Below, piece by piece: positions 42,014 to 50,059 of a DNA stretch of 64,000 nucleotides. The stretch lies in contig PSRM01000346.1 of NCBI GenBank assembly GCA_003176045.1, forward strand, positions 1 to 64,000. The letters are read 5' to 3'. The position numbers were made by a program, and so were the translations under genes. Origin of the DNA: Verrucomicrobiota bacterium. GTDB taxonomy: Bacteria; Verrucomicrobiota; Verrucomicrobiia; Limisphaerales; UBA8199. Below the pieces are notes generated by a model, which made no database searches, was not told the origin of the DNA, and worked only from the letters and a program-made list of their open reading frames with translations. Numbering within the stretch: position 1 is the stretch's first letter; each line of letters begins with the position of its first letter.

Positions 42014-42210
42014 AATTAACGCAAAGGCGCAAAGATGCAAAGACGCAAAGTGGAATTAAAATCTAAACACCAAACACCAAGCCCCAGGGAAGCTCCAAAC
42101 TTCAAATTCCAAATTGTGTCTGGAACGGAATTGGCTCTTGGATCTTGGTGTTTCTCTGGTGTTTGGAGTTTGGTGTTTGGTGTTTGCACTGCTCTTTGCG
42201 TCTTTGCGTT
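42014..42210. repeat. Foldback element made of heptamer-like units
   Basis: Outer arms ACGCAAAGGCGCAAAGATGC... and CTTTGCGTCTTTGCGTT face each other. Inside them AACACCAAACACCAAG faces TTTGGAGTTTGGTGTTTGGT. The core CCAGGGAAGCTCCAAACTTC then AAATTCCAA also occurs at 63565-63600 as CCAGAGAAGCTCCAAACATC then AAATTGCAA. It fills the gap between two genes. Confidence 0.75.
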
Positions 42211-42225
42211 AAGGTCGTCCGCCGT

Positions 42226-43551
42226 TCAAGCCTCCACCGGAGCTGCTGTTGCCACTGTCCGAACGACATTCCTCACCTTCTGCGGTTTCATTCGGGAAAA
42301 CTTAAAGGCGGCCCAGTAGGCAGCCTGGAAAAAGCAGAACGGGACAAACGATTCGGGGAAGTTCTGAGCGACAAACCAATGGCTGGCGCTTAGCAGGCCC
42401 AAGTAGTGCAGTTTCCAGCGCAAATCATTGGTTTCGTAAGTTTTTGCGAAGAAGCAGGCGGTCCCGTATCCTATGATCAGCCAGAAGAACGGGAAAAAGT
42501 ACCCGTATTCATCAAAGGTATCTTCCACGCACGCGATCGCGCCGCCGTAGCCGACGTTGTGGTGATACTCGGTTTCTACTGCATATAGGGCAGTCGGAAA
42601 AAAGCCTCTGCCCCGCATCGGCTTGCCCGGCCAAAATGAGCGCGGAACCCAATGGACCAGCATTGCCAGGTGAGCAGTCCCGTACTGATAGAGGCCGGTC
42701 CTCAGGTTGGCCTCGAGCGCAAGGCAGTGATTGAAGAATTCATTATCGCTGGTTTTGGCTGCGCGGTCCACAATCACCTCCTCGACGGTGACCGTATCCA
42801 GGAATTCTTCCCATGTGCCCTCAGAATAGACGGAACGGCGGGCGGTATAGATGAACATGATGAGAAGACCTGCGGCCACAAACACCCCCAGGATGACACC
42901 TGGCTTCGGCAACCGCGGTCGCACGAGGAACCAAGCCATGGTGACGGAGATGATTGTGACAAACGTGGGCCCGCGGCGCGCGCAGATCAAAAAAGGAAAG
43001 ACCACCAGGTAAACCAGAATCGCCAGTATGGCGAAATTCAAAACTGTGCGGTGGCGCGGCGATAAAGCCAGGACTGTCACACAGATCGCCATTCCGGGGT
43101 AAGCCAATGTGATCAGCAAATACCAATACGCTGAGGTATCATCGGCATCCCTGCCGGAGGCCAGGAACGATTTCCAACCCACCAGGCCAATGACCATTAA
43201 TGCAACCCCTGCCCACCAGAGCTTGGTAAAGTCAAACCGTGGCGGTTCCTGCTGCACCGCGGGTCTTCGGCGCACTGACAGCAGGCGCCAGTGCCATCCC
43301 GCCAGAAAGGCGGCCAGTGCCACCAGTGAGATGAATTGGCCGATGGTCCAAATTTTAATCGGAAAGGCGTCTGGGAAGCTGCGAACACATTCATACGGCA
43401 AATAGCCGTAAAAATAAAGCCACATCAAGCACACGATCGCGGCGAAACCCGTAGCTTCCCGAGGCTTAAACCAAAGGCGGACCAATTGCCAGCCTGCCAG
43501 AAGGACGGTGGCGATCCAACAAAGCCAAAACTGACCTAGGTCATTGCGCAT
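42226..43551 (-). CDS. Wzy-like oligosaccharide polymerase (O-antigen polymerase type)
   Basis: The product has 441 residues with about ten hydrophobic membrane segments and a long extracytoplasmic loop in the C-terminal third (VTVEEVIVDRAAKTSDNEFF ... MRGRGFFPT). AFLICARRGPTFV- and TARRSVYSEG-type charged turns, and the position between glycosyltransferases, fit a Wzy-type enzyme that polymerises lipid-linked repeat units in the membrane. Sequence conservation in this group is low, so the call is based on topology and context. The last 15 residues (VRTVATAAPVEA) are cytoplasmic. Its stop lies just downstream of the foldback repeat. Confidence 0.65.
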   Translation of the reverse strand: MRNDLGQFWLCWIATVLLAGWQLVRLWFKPREATGFAAIVCLMWLYFYGYLPYECVRSFPDAFPIKIWTIGQFISLVALAAFLAGWHWRLLSVRRRPAVQQEPPRFDFTKLWWAGVALMVIGLVGWKSFLASGRDADDTSAYWYLLITLAYPGMAICVTVLALSPRHRTVLNFAILAILVYLVVFPFLICARRGPTFVTIISVTMAWFLVRPRLPKPGVILGVFVAAGLLIMFIYTARRSVYSEGTWEEFLDTVTVEEVIVDRAAKTSDNEFFNHCLALEANLRTGLYQYGTAHLAMLVHWVPRSFWPGKPMRGRGFFPTALYAVETEYHHNVGYGGAIACVEDTFDEYGYFFPFFWLIIGYGTACFFAKTYETNDLRWKLHYLGLLSASHWFVAQNFPESFVPFCFFQAAYWAAFKFSRMKPQKVRNVVRTVATAAPVEA

Positions 43552-43556
43552 TGCTA

Positions 43557-44096
43557 CTATCCCAAAAACGGGGCGTATTCGAGTTCATATTTTAAATCCA
43601 ATCGGCGGGTGCCAATTTCCCGGGCCGGGGCTCCGGCCACAATCTTGAACGGCGGCACATCGCGGCTCACCACGGCGCCAGCGCCAACCACCGCCCCTTG
43701 TCCAATGGTCACCCCAGGCAGAATGATGGCCCGGTAGCAAATCCAGGCATGATCACCGATAATGACCTCGCCGCCCCGATCATCAAAATTCTCAGATTGC
43801 GTGTCATGGCCCAAAGTGAGGATCGCGGCCTCAGGCCCAATGGAAACGTCGCTTCCGATTCGGATCGGGAACTCACGCCCATCCAACAGGCAGCCGAAAT
43901 TTACTACATTTCGCTGGCCGAGGAAAATCTTTCGCCCGTTCAGGAAGCGGCAGCCCAGTTGCACTCCGGTGCCTTTTCCAAAGCCACCAAGCCAGGCGCG
44001 CAAGAATAAATGCCGCAAGGACCTGACTGGCACGTGGCCGACCCAATAGTTATAAGCATAGGCGATCACCTGACCTGCTCGAAGGCGGAGGTTCAT
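43557..44096 (-). CDS. Hexapeptide acyltransferase, colanic-acid type
   Basis: The product has 179 residues. It has left-handed beta-helix repeats: KIFLGQRNVVNFGCLLDG, IRIGSDVSIGPEAAILTLGH with the catalytic His region (LGHDT), then DHAWICYRAIILPGVTIGQ and GAVVGAGAVVSRDV, and the usual end PFKIVAGAPAREIGTR. It transfers an acyl, probably acetyl, group to a sugar. It ends 5 bp before the Wzy-like gene and its start overlaps the next glycosyltransferase by 4 bp, so all three are one transcription unit. Confidence 0.78.
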   Translation of the reverse strand: MNLRLRAGQVIAYAYNYWVGHVPVRSLRHLFLRAWLGGFGKGTGVQLGCRFLNGRKIFLGQRNVVNFGCLLDGREFPIRIGSDVSIGPEAAILTLGHDTQSENFDDRGGEVIIGDHAWICYRAIILPGVTIGQGAVVGAGAVVSRDVPPFKIVAGAPAREIGTRRLDLKYELEYAPFLG

Positions 44097-45277
44097 ACGG
44101 CGTCGAACATCCGCTCAATCACCAACTGGGCATTTTTTGCCCAGCTATGCTCTTGCTCGTAACGCTCCCAGTCGGGCCTTGAAGGATTTTTCTGCCACTG
44201 ACGAATGCCGCCCACCAATGCCTCAACGGAATCGGGTTCAACCCACACGCCGAGACCGTATTGCTTGATTACAGTCTGCAGATTGCCCGACCCCGACGAA
44301 GCCACGCACGGTTTTCTGTAGCCTGCAGCGATGTTCAGCACGCCGCTCGCCGATCGAAATTTCCGCTCATAGGTAACCAGCGCGAGATCCGCCACGCCGA
44401 AAAGATCACCAACCTCACTGCCGGGTATGTATCCACTGCGCCAACGGCACCGCTCTGAGACGCCCTCCAACTCGGCCAACTCTTGGTAGTCGCGCAAAGG
44501 TTTCTGTCCATTGCCTTCCTCCTGGCCGGCGACAACCAGATAGCAATCAGGCAATTGCCTTATCGCGCGAATCGCCAGATCGAGGTTTTTCCTATCGCGG
44601 ATGAGCCCAAACGCCAGCAGCAGTGTCCCTGAGAGCGGCACAGAAAGCTCTTGCCTCACGAGGTTCGGCCTCTTCCGTGGCGGATCAAATTCGTAAATGC
44701 CATGAGGTATTACCGTCGTGCGAAAGCGTGATGGTGAGCTTCCACTATCCAATTCAACAGGCTCGTGAACGAAGGCTTCGCTCAAGAAGGAGTAAGCCGC
44801 CGCTACAGACATTTTGTGCCACCACTTGGGTCCGATCACAATATCGCGGATCGGATCATGGACAACCGCGCCAAATCTAACTCCTCCCCGGGCCAGCTTT
44901 CGCAATGGACCAGACCAGAGCGGGGCCAAATACTCGGAGTAGGCTCCCATCAAGACGTGATTGCAACTGGACCGTGAGATGCAACGCGTAAGTGCGCGCG
45001 TGTTGTTCAGGATGCGGCGGGCCGTCCGCATTCGCGACGCAATCCTGGAACCCGGCCGGCTCCCGTTTGTGTTTGGCGAGAGCTGCGGCAGAATGTGGCA
45101 GCTCTTTTTATTCGCCGGATCAAAGTCGGGCGTAGTCAGGAGTAACACAGCAACGCCCGCACCGGCGATAGCATTCGCCTGTTCCCGCGCATAATCGGCA
45201 AGACCTCCACGATCGGCTGGGCTGAACATCAACAACTGGCGGGTCATGGTTGTGGACAACTTGACCGGGAACCTCAT
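44093..45277 (-). CDS. GT4-type glycosyltransferase
   Basis: The product has 394 residues from ATG 45277; an inner ATG at 45247 (TRQLLMFSPADRGGLADYAR) fits the family start better. GT-B features are the glycine-rich DRGGLADYAREQANAIAGAG, the acceptor-side AVVHDPIRDI, IPHGIYEF, LLLAFGLIRDRKNLDLAIRAI, YLVVAGQEEG and LALVTYERKFRSASGVLNIAAGYRKP. The usual second Glu of the donor site is missing in this segment. Its stop overlaps the next gene by 4 bp. Confidence 0.7.
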   Translation of the reverse strand: MRFPVKLSTTMTRQLLMFSPADRGGLADYAREQANAIAGAGVAVLLLTTPDFDPANKKSCHILPQLSPNTNGSRPGSRIASRMRTARRILNNTRALTRCISRSSCNHVLMGAYSEYLAPLWSGPLRKLARGGVRFGAVVHDPIRDIVIGPKWWHKMSVAAAYSFLSEAFVHEPVELDSGSSPSRFRTTVIPHGIYEFDPPRKRPNLVRQELSVPLSGTLLLAFGLIRDRKNLDLAIRAIRQLPDCYLVVAGQEEGNGQKPLRDYQELAELEGVSERCRWRSGYIPGSEVGDLFGVADLALVTYERKFRSASGVLNIAAGYRKPCVASSGSGNLQTVIKQYGLGVWVEPDSVEALVGGIRQWQKNPSRPDWERYEQEHSWAKNAQLVIERMFDAV

Positions 45278-45299
45278 GCCAGGCTAGTTGCGCCAAACT

Positions 45300-45374
45300 G
45301 TAGGGGACGACGTAAGGAGTCCCTTAGTTGGAGCCGACATTGCAAAGGGACTCCTCACGTCCTCCCCTACAGGA
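45300..45374. repeat. GGGGACGACGTAAGGAGTCCC element
   Basis: GGGGACGACGTAAGGAGTCC on the left and GGGACTCCTCACGTCCTCCC on the right face each other across 25 bp. The right half codes for the C-terminal residues of the next glycosyltransferase. Confidence 0.7.
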
Positions 45375-46649
45375 ACCTTCCAGATGGGCGAGCAAAACTT
45401 GACGGAACCGCGACACAGAAAACTCCTCCTGCGCGGCGGATTTGCGAGCCATGGCTTTGGCCTTCAATGCCTCAAACTGCAATTCCATCTGCCGGATCGC
45501 AGCGGTGAGACTGGCCACGTCACCATCCTCTGAGCAGAGCCCGGCTCCGAAATTTTCCATCTGACCGGCAAATGAAGATCCGCCCGTAACCACGAGCGGT
45601 ATCCCCATCGTCATTCCCTCCAATGCCACGCGCGATCCGCGCAAGCGATAGGAGGACAGACGATAAGGAAGGAGCAAAACGTCAGTGTGCTTGAGTTGCT
45701 CGGGGTATTCGCCATTTTTGAAGTAATTCGTGACGTATTCGACGCGCGAATCTGAAACTAGCGCTGCGTCCTTTTGTACCCTCTGTCCGCGTTCGTTTTC
45801 AAAATCTTCGATCCACTGCAGCGCGAAGCGCGCACGGGAATCCGGAAATTCCTGTAAATATCTGCCGATGGCCTCCTGCAGGATATCGCTGCCCTTCTCA
45901 CCTCTGGCAGCGCCGTAGCAGGCCATCAGAAGACCGTTTTCGATTTTAGATTTTAGATTATGGATTTTAGATTTCTGGTCGGATGCAAATGTGTCCATGC
46001 ATGGATTTTGGGCGCCGCAAACGGCAGACTCGCAGTCGGGCACGGGTTGCGGCAGGTAGATGACTTTCTGACCTGTTAATTCAGCCAGCGCCGATTGCAT
46101 CGCAGGCGGCTCGGCGCCTAGAACGACTCGCCCTGACCGGATGGCAGGCGCCATCCGCTGGAGAAGCCTATTCATCAGCTTCGCCGTCGGTGAGCTAATC
46201 CAGGCCGGACGACCGCTCCCCGGGTCATGCCGAACCGGCAAGTTGATGAAGAAAAGAAGCACCTTCGCCTCCGTTGTCCGGAGCAGACGCCCAAGCAGCA
46301 AGGTCCATCCGAGCAGGTGGTGAACAGTCACTGTAGGTACAAAAATGATATCGCCAGGACTGTTTTTGCGGAGGTAGCGCGACATGGCCCACCACGTGGC
46401 CAGGGCGTGAATCGGAACACGACCGTAACGAACAAATCGGGACTTCTCCTGCCCCATTCTGTGCCAGATGGATTTGGGCAGGATGGGTTTAGCCCTCAGA
46501 CGTTCGACTACGAATGGCTCAGCTTTCCGATCGGCGAGGACGGTTACCTCATCACCTAGGGCCCTTAGGCCATCTGAAATCGTCGCCACGTACTCCAGCC
46601 AATGGCCTTTGCGGTCACGCAATGCATCCTCGACGATCAACCAGCGCAT
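45324..46649 (-). CDS. GT4-type glycosyltransferase with repeat-derived C-terminus
   Basis: The product has 441 residues. The start MRWLIVEDALRDRKGHWLEY fits a group of GT-B enzymes that act on polysaccharides. YGAARGEKGSDILQEAIGRY, HTDVLLLPYRLSSYRLRGS and RVALEGMTMGIPLVVTGGSS form the donor domain. SDQKSKIHNLKSKIEN (about 226-240) is encoded by contiguous TTTTAGA heptamers at 45944-45978. The last 18 residues (LEGSCRGGREESLCNVGS) come from the palindromic element at 45300-45374, which seems to have replaced the original end. The substrate is unknown. Confidence 0.7.
   Translation of the reverse strand: MRWLIVEDALRDRKGHWLEYVATISDGLRALGDEVTVLADRKAEPFVVERLRAKPILPKSIWHRMGQEKSRFVRYGRVPIHALATWWAMSRYLRKNSPGDIIFVPTVTVHHLLGWTLLLGRLLRTTEAKVLLFFINLPVRHDPGSGRPAWISSPTAKLMNRLLQRMAPAIRSGRVVLGAEPPAMQSALAELTGQKVIYLPQPVPDCESAVCGAQNPCMDTFASDQKSKIHNLKSKIENGLLMACYGAARGEKGSDILQEAIGRYLQEFPDSRARFALQWIEDFENERGQRVQKDAALVSDSRVEYVTNYFKNGEYPEQLKHTDVLLLPYRLSSYRLRGSRVALEGMTMGIPLVVTGGSSFAGQMENFGAGLCSEDGDVASLTAAIRQMELQFEALKAKAMARKSAAQEEFSVSRFRQVLLAHLEGSCRGGREESLCNVGSN
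45944..45978. repeat. TTTTAGA heptamers inside a glycosyltransferase gene
   Basis: TTTTAGA, TTTTAGA, TTATGGA, TTTTAGA and TTTCTGG are contiguous with an exact 7-bp step, in frame with the gene. Confidence 0.8.
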
Positions 46650-46689
46650 GGGGTGAACAATTGCGCGAACTCAGGACGGTTTACCGAAA

Positions 46690-46803
46690 TTGCCAAAAAC
46701 GAAAGCGCGGGGATGCCGCGCACTCAAAACGCTTCGCGCAGCAGGACGCGCTTGAGAACTCGCGAAGCGTTTGGAGTGCGACGTATTCCGTCGCTTTGGC
46801 TTC
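46690..46803. repeat. CTCCAAACGCTTCGCG inverted-repeat element
   Basis: AACGAAAGCGCGGGGATGCC, GCACTCAAAACGCTTCGCG, a loop, CTCGCGAAGCGTTTGGAGTG and CGACGTATTCCGTCGCTTTG. Same family as 18296-18415 and 40535-40655. It separates two glycosyltransferase genes. Confidence 0.75.
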
Positions 46804-46835
46804 TAACCTACCGAACGATGCAAAACACATGCGGC

Positions 46836-47840
46836 TTAGCTAAGCCCTCGAATTGATTCCTTCAAACCGATGCTCCGGGGCACCGCTCGAGCGTTGGAGC
46901 GAAGGAGCACTCCAAGCGATCGAACTGAATTGAACAACCGCACCCCAAGAATCCTCCTGGCTTTCATTCCAACTCCTCGCGCAGGGCCCGCACGCAAATA
47001 CATCTCCGCTCGGTCCAGCGCCAGTTTCGCCGCCTCAGCTTGCCCTTTGCGCAGGGCCAGTAAATAGGCGGTTTCTGAAACCCTGACAATAGTCGCACGC
47101 TGGGCTGCACGCGGCTTTCGACCGGAGGCCGCCAGAAACTTCAAGTTACAGTCAATCACTTCGATGAGAGCGCGAATTCTTTTGTCCACATCGGAAACCT
47201 CATCGCGGGAACCTGCCACGCCCTTTCGGTAGAGAGCGCCAGCGTTTTGTGACCACGCGATGGATGCACCCGATATAACAGGAAACCAAAACGCTGCGTC
47301 CTCAGAAGGCACTCCATCCAACGCCTCAGGCCAGCGCCGTTCCGGGGTAATTCTGCTCCGCTTGACCAACGCCCCATGGAGGGTCCAGGGAGCGAACGCT
47401 ATCGCGGCGTCCTCCAAATCCTCCGTGCCACGACCCCACGCCGCTGGTTCGCGCCAGGTCCGCTGATAGGCCCGGCCATCCGGAAATTCTTCCCAGGGAC
47501 CAGCCAGCACATCTGCTGCGCTGTTCTTCTCCAGGAGTGACAATCTTTCTTTCAGATAGCCTGGCTCAATTAAATCGTCCGCATCAAGAAACAGAAGCCA
47601 TTCTCCCCGTGCCTGGTCCACGCCGACATTTCGCGCCCCTCCCGGACCGCTCTTCCGTGAAATGACCAGCCGAAGGCGGGGATCGGAAAAACGGCGCACA
47701 ACTTCCGGACCTTCATCTGTAGAGCCGTTCTCGACGACGATCATCTCCCAATCCGAGAAGGTTTGAGAGAGAACGGAGTGGATTGTATCAGCGATATACG
47801 CGCCCTTGTTATGAAGCGCGGTGATGATGCTGACGGTCAT
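46836..47840 (-). CDS. GT2 family glycosyltransferase
   Basis: About 334 residues from the ATG at 47840; an ATG at 47855 adds five. The N-terminal GT-A domain is clear: VSIITALHNKGAYIADTIHS, SDWEMIVVENGSTDEGPEVV (first Asp region) and GEWLLFLDADDLIEPGY with the DxD motif. The C-terminal 130 residues are basic with helical segments and may bind the acceptor. It probably adds one sugar to the lipid-linked glycan. Its start lies inside the end of the upstream gene (32-bp overlap), which indicates translational coupling. Confidence 0.8.
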   Translation of the reverse strand: MTVSIITALHNKGAYIADTIHSVLSQTFSDWEMIVVENGSTDEGPEVVRRFSDPRLRLVISRKSGPGGARNVGVDQARGEWLLFLDADDLIEPGYLKERLSLLEKNSAADVLAGPWEEFPDGRAYQRTWREPAAWGRGTEDLEDAAIAFAPWTLHGALVKRSRITPERRWPEALDGVPSEDAAFWFPVISGASIAWSQNAGALYRKGVAGSRDEVSDVDKRIRALIEVIDCNLKFLAASGRKPRAAQRATIVRVSETAYLLALRKGQAEAAKLALDRAEMYLRAGPARGVGMKARRILGVRLFNSVRSLGVLLRSNARAVPRSIGLKESIRGLS

Positions 47841-49026
47841 GGTTTTGCGGTGCACGGCGAAGTGCCGCCAGGAAGGTGTTTTGAAGCCTCTCTGCAGCGA
47901 AATCGGTTTCGTACGCGCGTCGTGCCAGAATCCCGAGTTGTTCCTGTTCTCGGGGATTCCCGGCCAATTTCCGGAGAGCCTCCAGGAGCGCCTCGGGATT
48001 CGGGTCCGTGACGCATAACGCGGCTTTGGTGCGCGTGGCCCATTGCACTACGGACGCAGATTCAGGTGCCCAAAGCACGATCGGCCTGCCCAACTTCGCG
48101 TATTCAACGAGCTTAGTCGCAAAACAGGTCTCGACTCGCCTTCTTTGCTCGGGCTCAAAAAACATTGCGACCAGATAGGCATGGAAACTCTCGAACCATT
48201 TCTGGTACTCCGGACCGTCTGCGAAACCGTGCAGCAGGCCTTCCTGGCGCATGGTCTGTTTGAGCGTATCCGGCCATCGCGGCTCAGGCCCCCGGAACTC
48301 TATCCGGATATCGCTCTGCGCCCGAGAGCGATCGGCCAGGCCCGCTAGCATCGGGCCATAATCGTACATGTTGCCCAGGTAACAAACTCGCAAGGGCGGC
48401 GCCGACGGAGGAGCAGTCGCGGCAATTGCTGCATTCGCGTCGGGAATCGGCAACACCACCACGGCATCCGGATGCGGACCCAACGCGGCTTTCATGCCCT
48501 CACTTACGCAAATACTCACTGTGGCCGACTTGTGAAGCTCGACAAATTTGCGCTGAAGGTATGGCCGCATCAGCTGATGTACGGCCGCGATATCCGGCCA
48601 CCAATCATCGAACCGAACCAGGAGTGGCAACCCGTGGCGGCGCGCATAATTGCGGGCGATCCAGCACCCGTTGCCATAGGCCAGCGTAAGAACAACGGTA
48701 TCGTGACGCTGAGATGAACCGTTTGGGCTTCCAGGACGAAGTTCGCCGTTGGAATTTCCAAAAAGCTCTGCCGGCTCCGGCAGGCGGCGGTGAAGTCGGC
48801 CTCTGGGGTGAGCCAGCAATTCCGCGTCCGCTATCCAACGATGGAAGCGTGTCTTGCGCAGGCGCGGAACTGTTTTCGTCCAAAACTGCCCCGTTTTTAG
48901 CTCGTGGGGCTCTCCGGGCAAAACGCTCAGCGCGATCTCTGGCTTGTCCACTAGATGGCGGTGCAGTGTAAGGGCGGCAGCCGTGGTCCGTTCCGGGCGA
49001 ATTGTGGAGATCAGGATGACGTTCAT
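47809..49026 (-). CDS. GT4-type glycosyltransferase, paralogue of 50060-51286
   Basis: The product has 405 residues. The start MNVILISTIRPERTTAA, a phrase LRKTRFHRWIADAELLAHP, ICVSEGMKAALGPHPDAVV and FATKLVEYAKLGRPIVLWAPESA also occur in close form in the product of 50060-51286 (LRRTRFHRWAKDF, ICTSDGMQEVLGPHPNSHV, FTTKFLDYSAYGKPIILWGPDY). The two are paralogues. The fold is GT-B with a donor site built on the E/D-Y-A-x-L-G-x-P stretch. The GT2 gene starts inside its 3' end. The sugar is unknown. Confidence 0.7.
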   Translation of the reverse strand: MNVILISTIRPERTTAAALTLHRHLVDKPEIALSVLPGEPHELKTGQFWTKTVPRLRKTRFHRWIADAELLAHPRGRLHRRLPEPAELFGNSNGELRPGSPNGSSQRHDTVVLTLAYGNGCWIARNYARRHGLPLLVRFDDWWPDIAAVHQLMRPYLQRKFVELHKSATVSICVSEGMKAALGPHPDAVVVLPIPDANAAIAATAPPSAPPLRVCYLGNMYDYGPMLAGLADRSRAQSDIRIEFRGPEPRWPDTLKQTMRQEGLLHGFADGPEYQKWFESFHAYLVAMFFEPEQRRRVETCFATKLVEYAKLGRPIVLWAPESASVVQWATRTKAALCVTDPNPEALLEALRKLAGNPREQEQLGILARRAYETDFAAERLQNTFLAALRRAPQNHDRQHHHRAS

Positions 49027-49029
49027 CCA

Positions 49030-49138
49030 ATTATGGTTACAAAGTTAATTTGTTAAATTTGTTACATTAGTTACATGGTGGAACGGTGGCTGGCCTATGT
49101 AACCGATGTAACTCATGTAACGCATTTAACCTCCTGCG
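49030..49138. repeat. GTTACA / GTAAC tandem repeats
   Basis: GTTACAAAGTTAATTTGTTA, then TTTGTTACATTAGTTACATG, then GATGTAACTCATGTAACGCA and TTTAACCTCC. Units of 9-10 bp, inverted around the centre; the right end resembles 21738-21766. Confidence 0.6.
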
Positions 49139-49141
49139 GAA

Positions 49142-50056
49142 TTAGCAGAAGTGCTTTTGATAAAGTTGGAATGCCCATGCTGACCGGCCTGGTAGGAAGG
49201 CCAGGAGCGATTCAGCGTTGCCCGGAAGGCTTTCGACAAGCTGCAGGTTATGTTCATAGCCGAGATACTCCTGGCGCATGTCGCGGACCAGGTCATGCAC
49301 GTTGCGTTTCTGATAGACTGAGGCTTTGTTCCAAACAATTTGAGCGCCCTTTGCCTGCAAATAATAAGCCCCCCAGATGTCGTCCATACGGCCGATGTGG
49401 GGAAACATAAAGTAATCCTTGAGCATCGCCGCACGGAGAAAGGTATTCTGCGAATTGAAAGGGCCTAATTTATTTGCGGCAATTGGGAACCGGCTTGGGT
49501 CGAAATCACATTCCGGCGCGTGTTCCATGCGGCAGATAGCGTCTATGTCCGGGTCCCCGTTCCAGAAATCCGCCTGGACGTCCACTCGCACGGTTTTTGT
49601 GTGCCGCCGATCGTATTTTCTTTTCGGCAAAAGCTGGATCGGATAGCCGCGATGCCAAAGCTTAGAGTGATTGGTGGCTCCTACGGGGTCGAAGGCAGGC
49701 AGATCGGTTTCATAATAAGTCACCTCGACCTCGCGGCCCACCAGCAAATCCTGGCCCCAACCATTCAAGGGGATATTGTCATCGTCCACGACCGCGACGA
49801 TATCGGCTTTCATATCATTGGCCCACAGCAGTCCGAAGTTGCGCCGTTGGATGCAATTCCAACCGATGGCATCTGAAAGCGCTGGGTCGTACGTCTCCTG
49901 CTCCTCGGGCGTTACGTAAACGCCATGATCGAGATGGTAATCCCGGGGTGTCTTCTTATCTCCGATTACCACGAGGTCCCAATCCTTCATGGCTTGGAAC
50001 GCTTCGATGGCTTCGGTGGGTGCATTAATAGTTGTTGTAACGATGACTTTTTTCAT
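49142..50056 (-). CDS. STELLO/DUF288-like glycosyltransferase
   Basis: The product has 304 residues. KKVIVTTTINAPTEAI, DWDLVVIGDKKTPRDYH and QRRNFGLLWANDMKADIVAV then VDDDNIPLNGW (DxD-type acidic motif) correspond to the STELLO (formerly DUF288) family, GT-A-like proteins related to reversibly glycosylated proteins and known best from plants. NSQNTFLRAAMLKDYF and GRMDDIWGAYYLQAKG later in the chain fit a conserved D/E-rich substrate site. It sits 3 bp downstream of another glycosyltransferase gene, so it is part of the same operon. The donor sugar is unknown. Confidence 0.6.
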   Translation of the reverse strand: MKKVIVTTTINAPTEAIEAFQAMKDWDLVVIGDKKTPRDYHLDHGVYVTPEEQETYDPALSDAIGWNCIQRRNFGLLWANDMKADIVAVVDDDNIPLNGWGQDLLVGREVEVTYYETDLPAFDPVGATNHSKLWHRGYPIQLLPKRKYDRRHTKTVRVDVQADFWNGDPDIDAICRMEHAPECDFDPSRFPIAANKLGPFNSQNTFLRAAMLKDYFMFPHIGRMDDIWGAYYLQAKGAQIVWNKASVYQKRNVHDLVRDMRQEYLGYEHNLQLVESLPGNAESLLAFLPGRSAWAFQLYQKHFC

Positions 50057-50059
50057 AAA

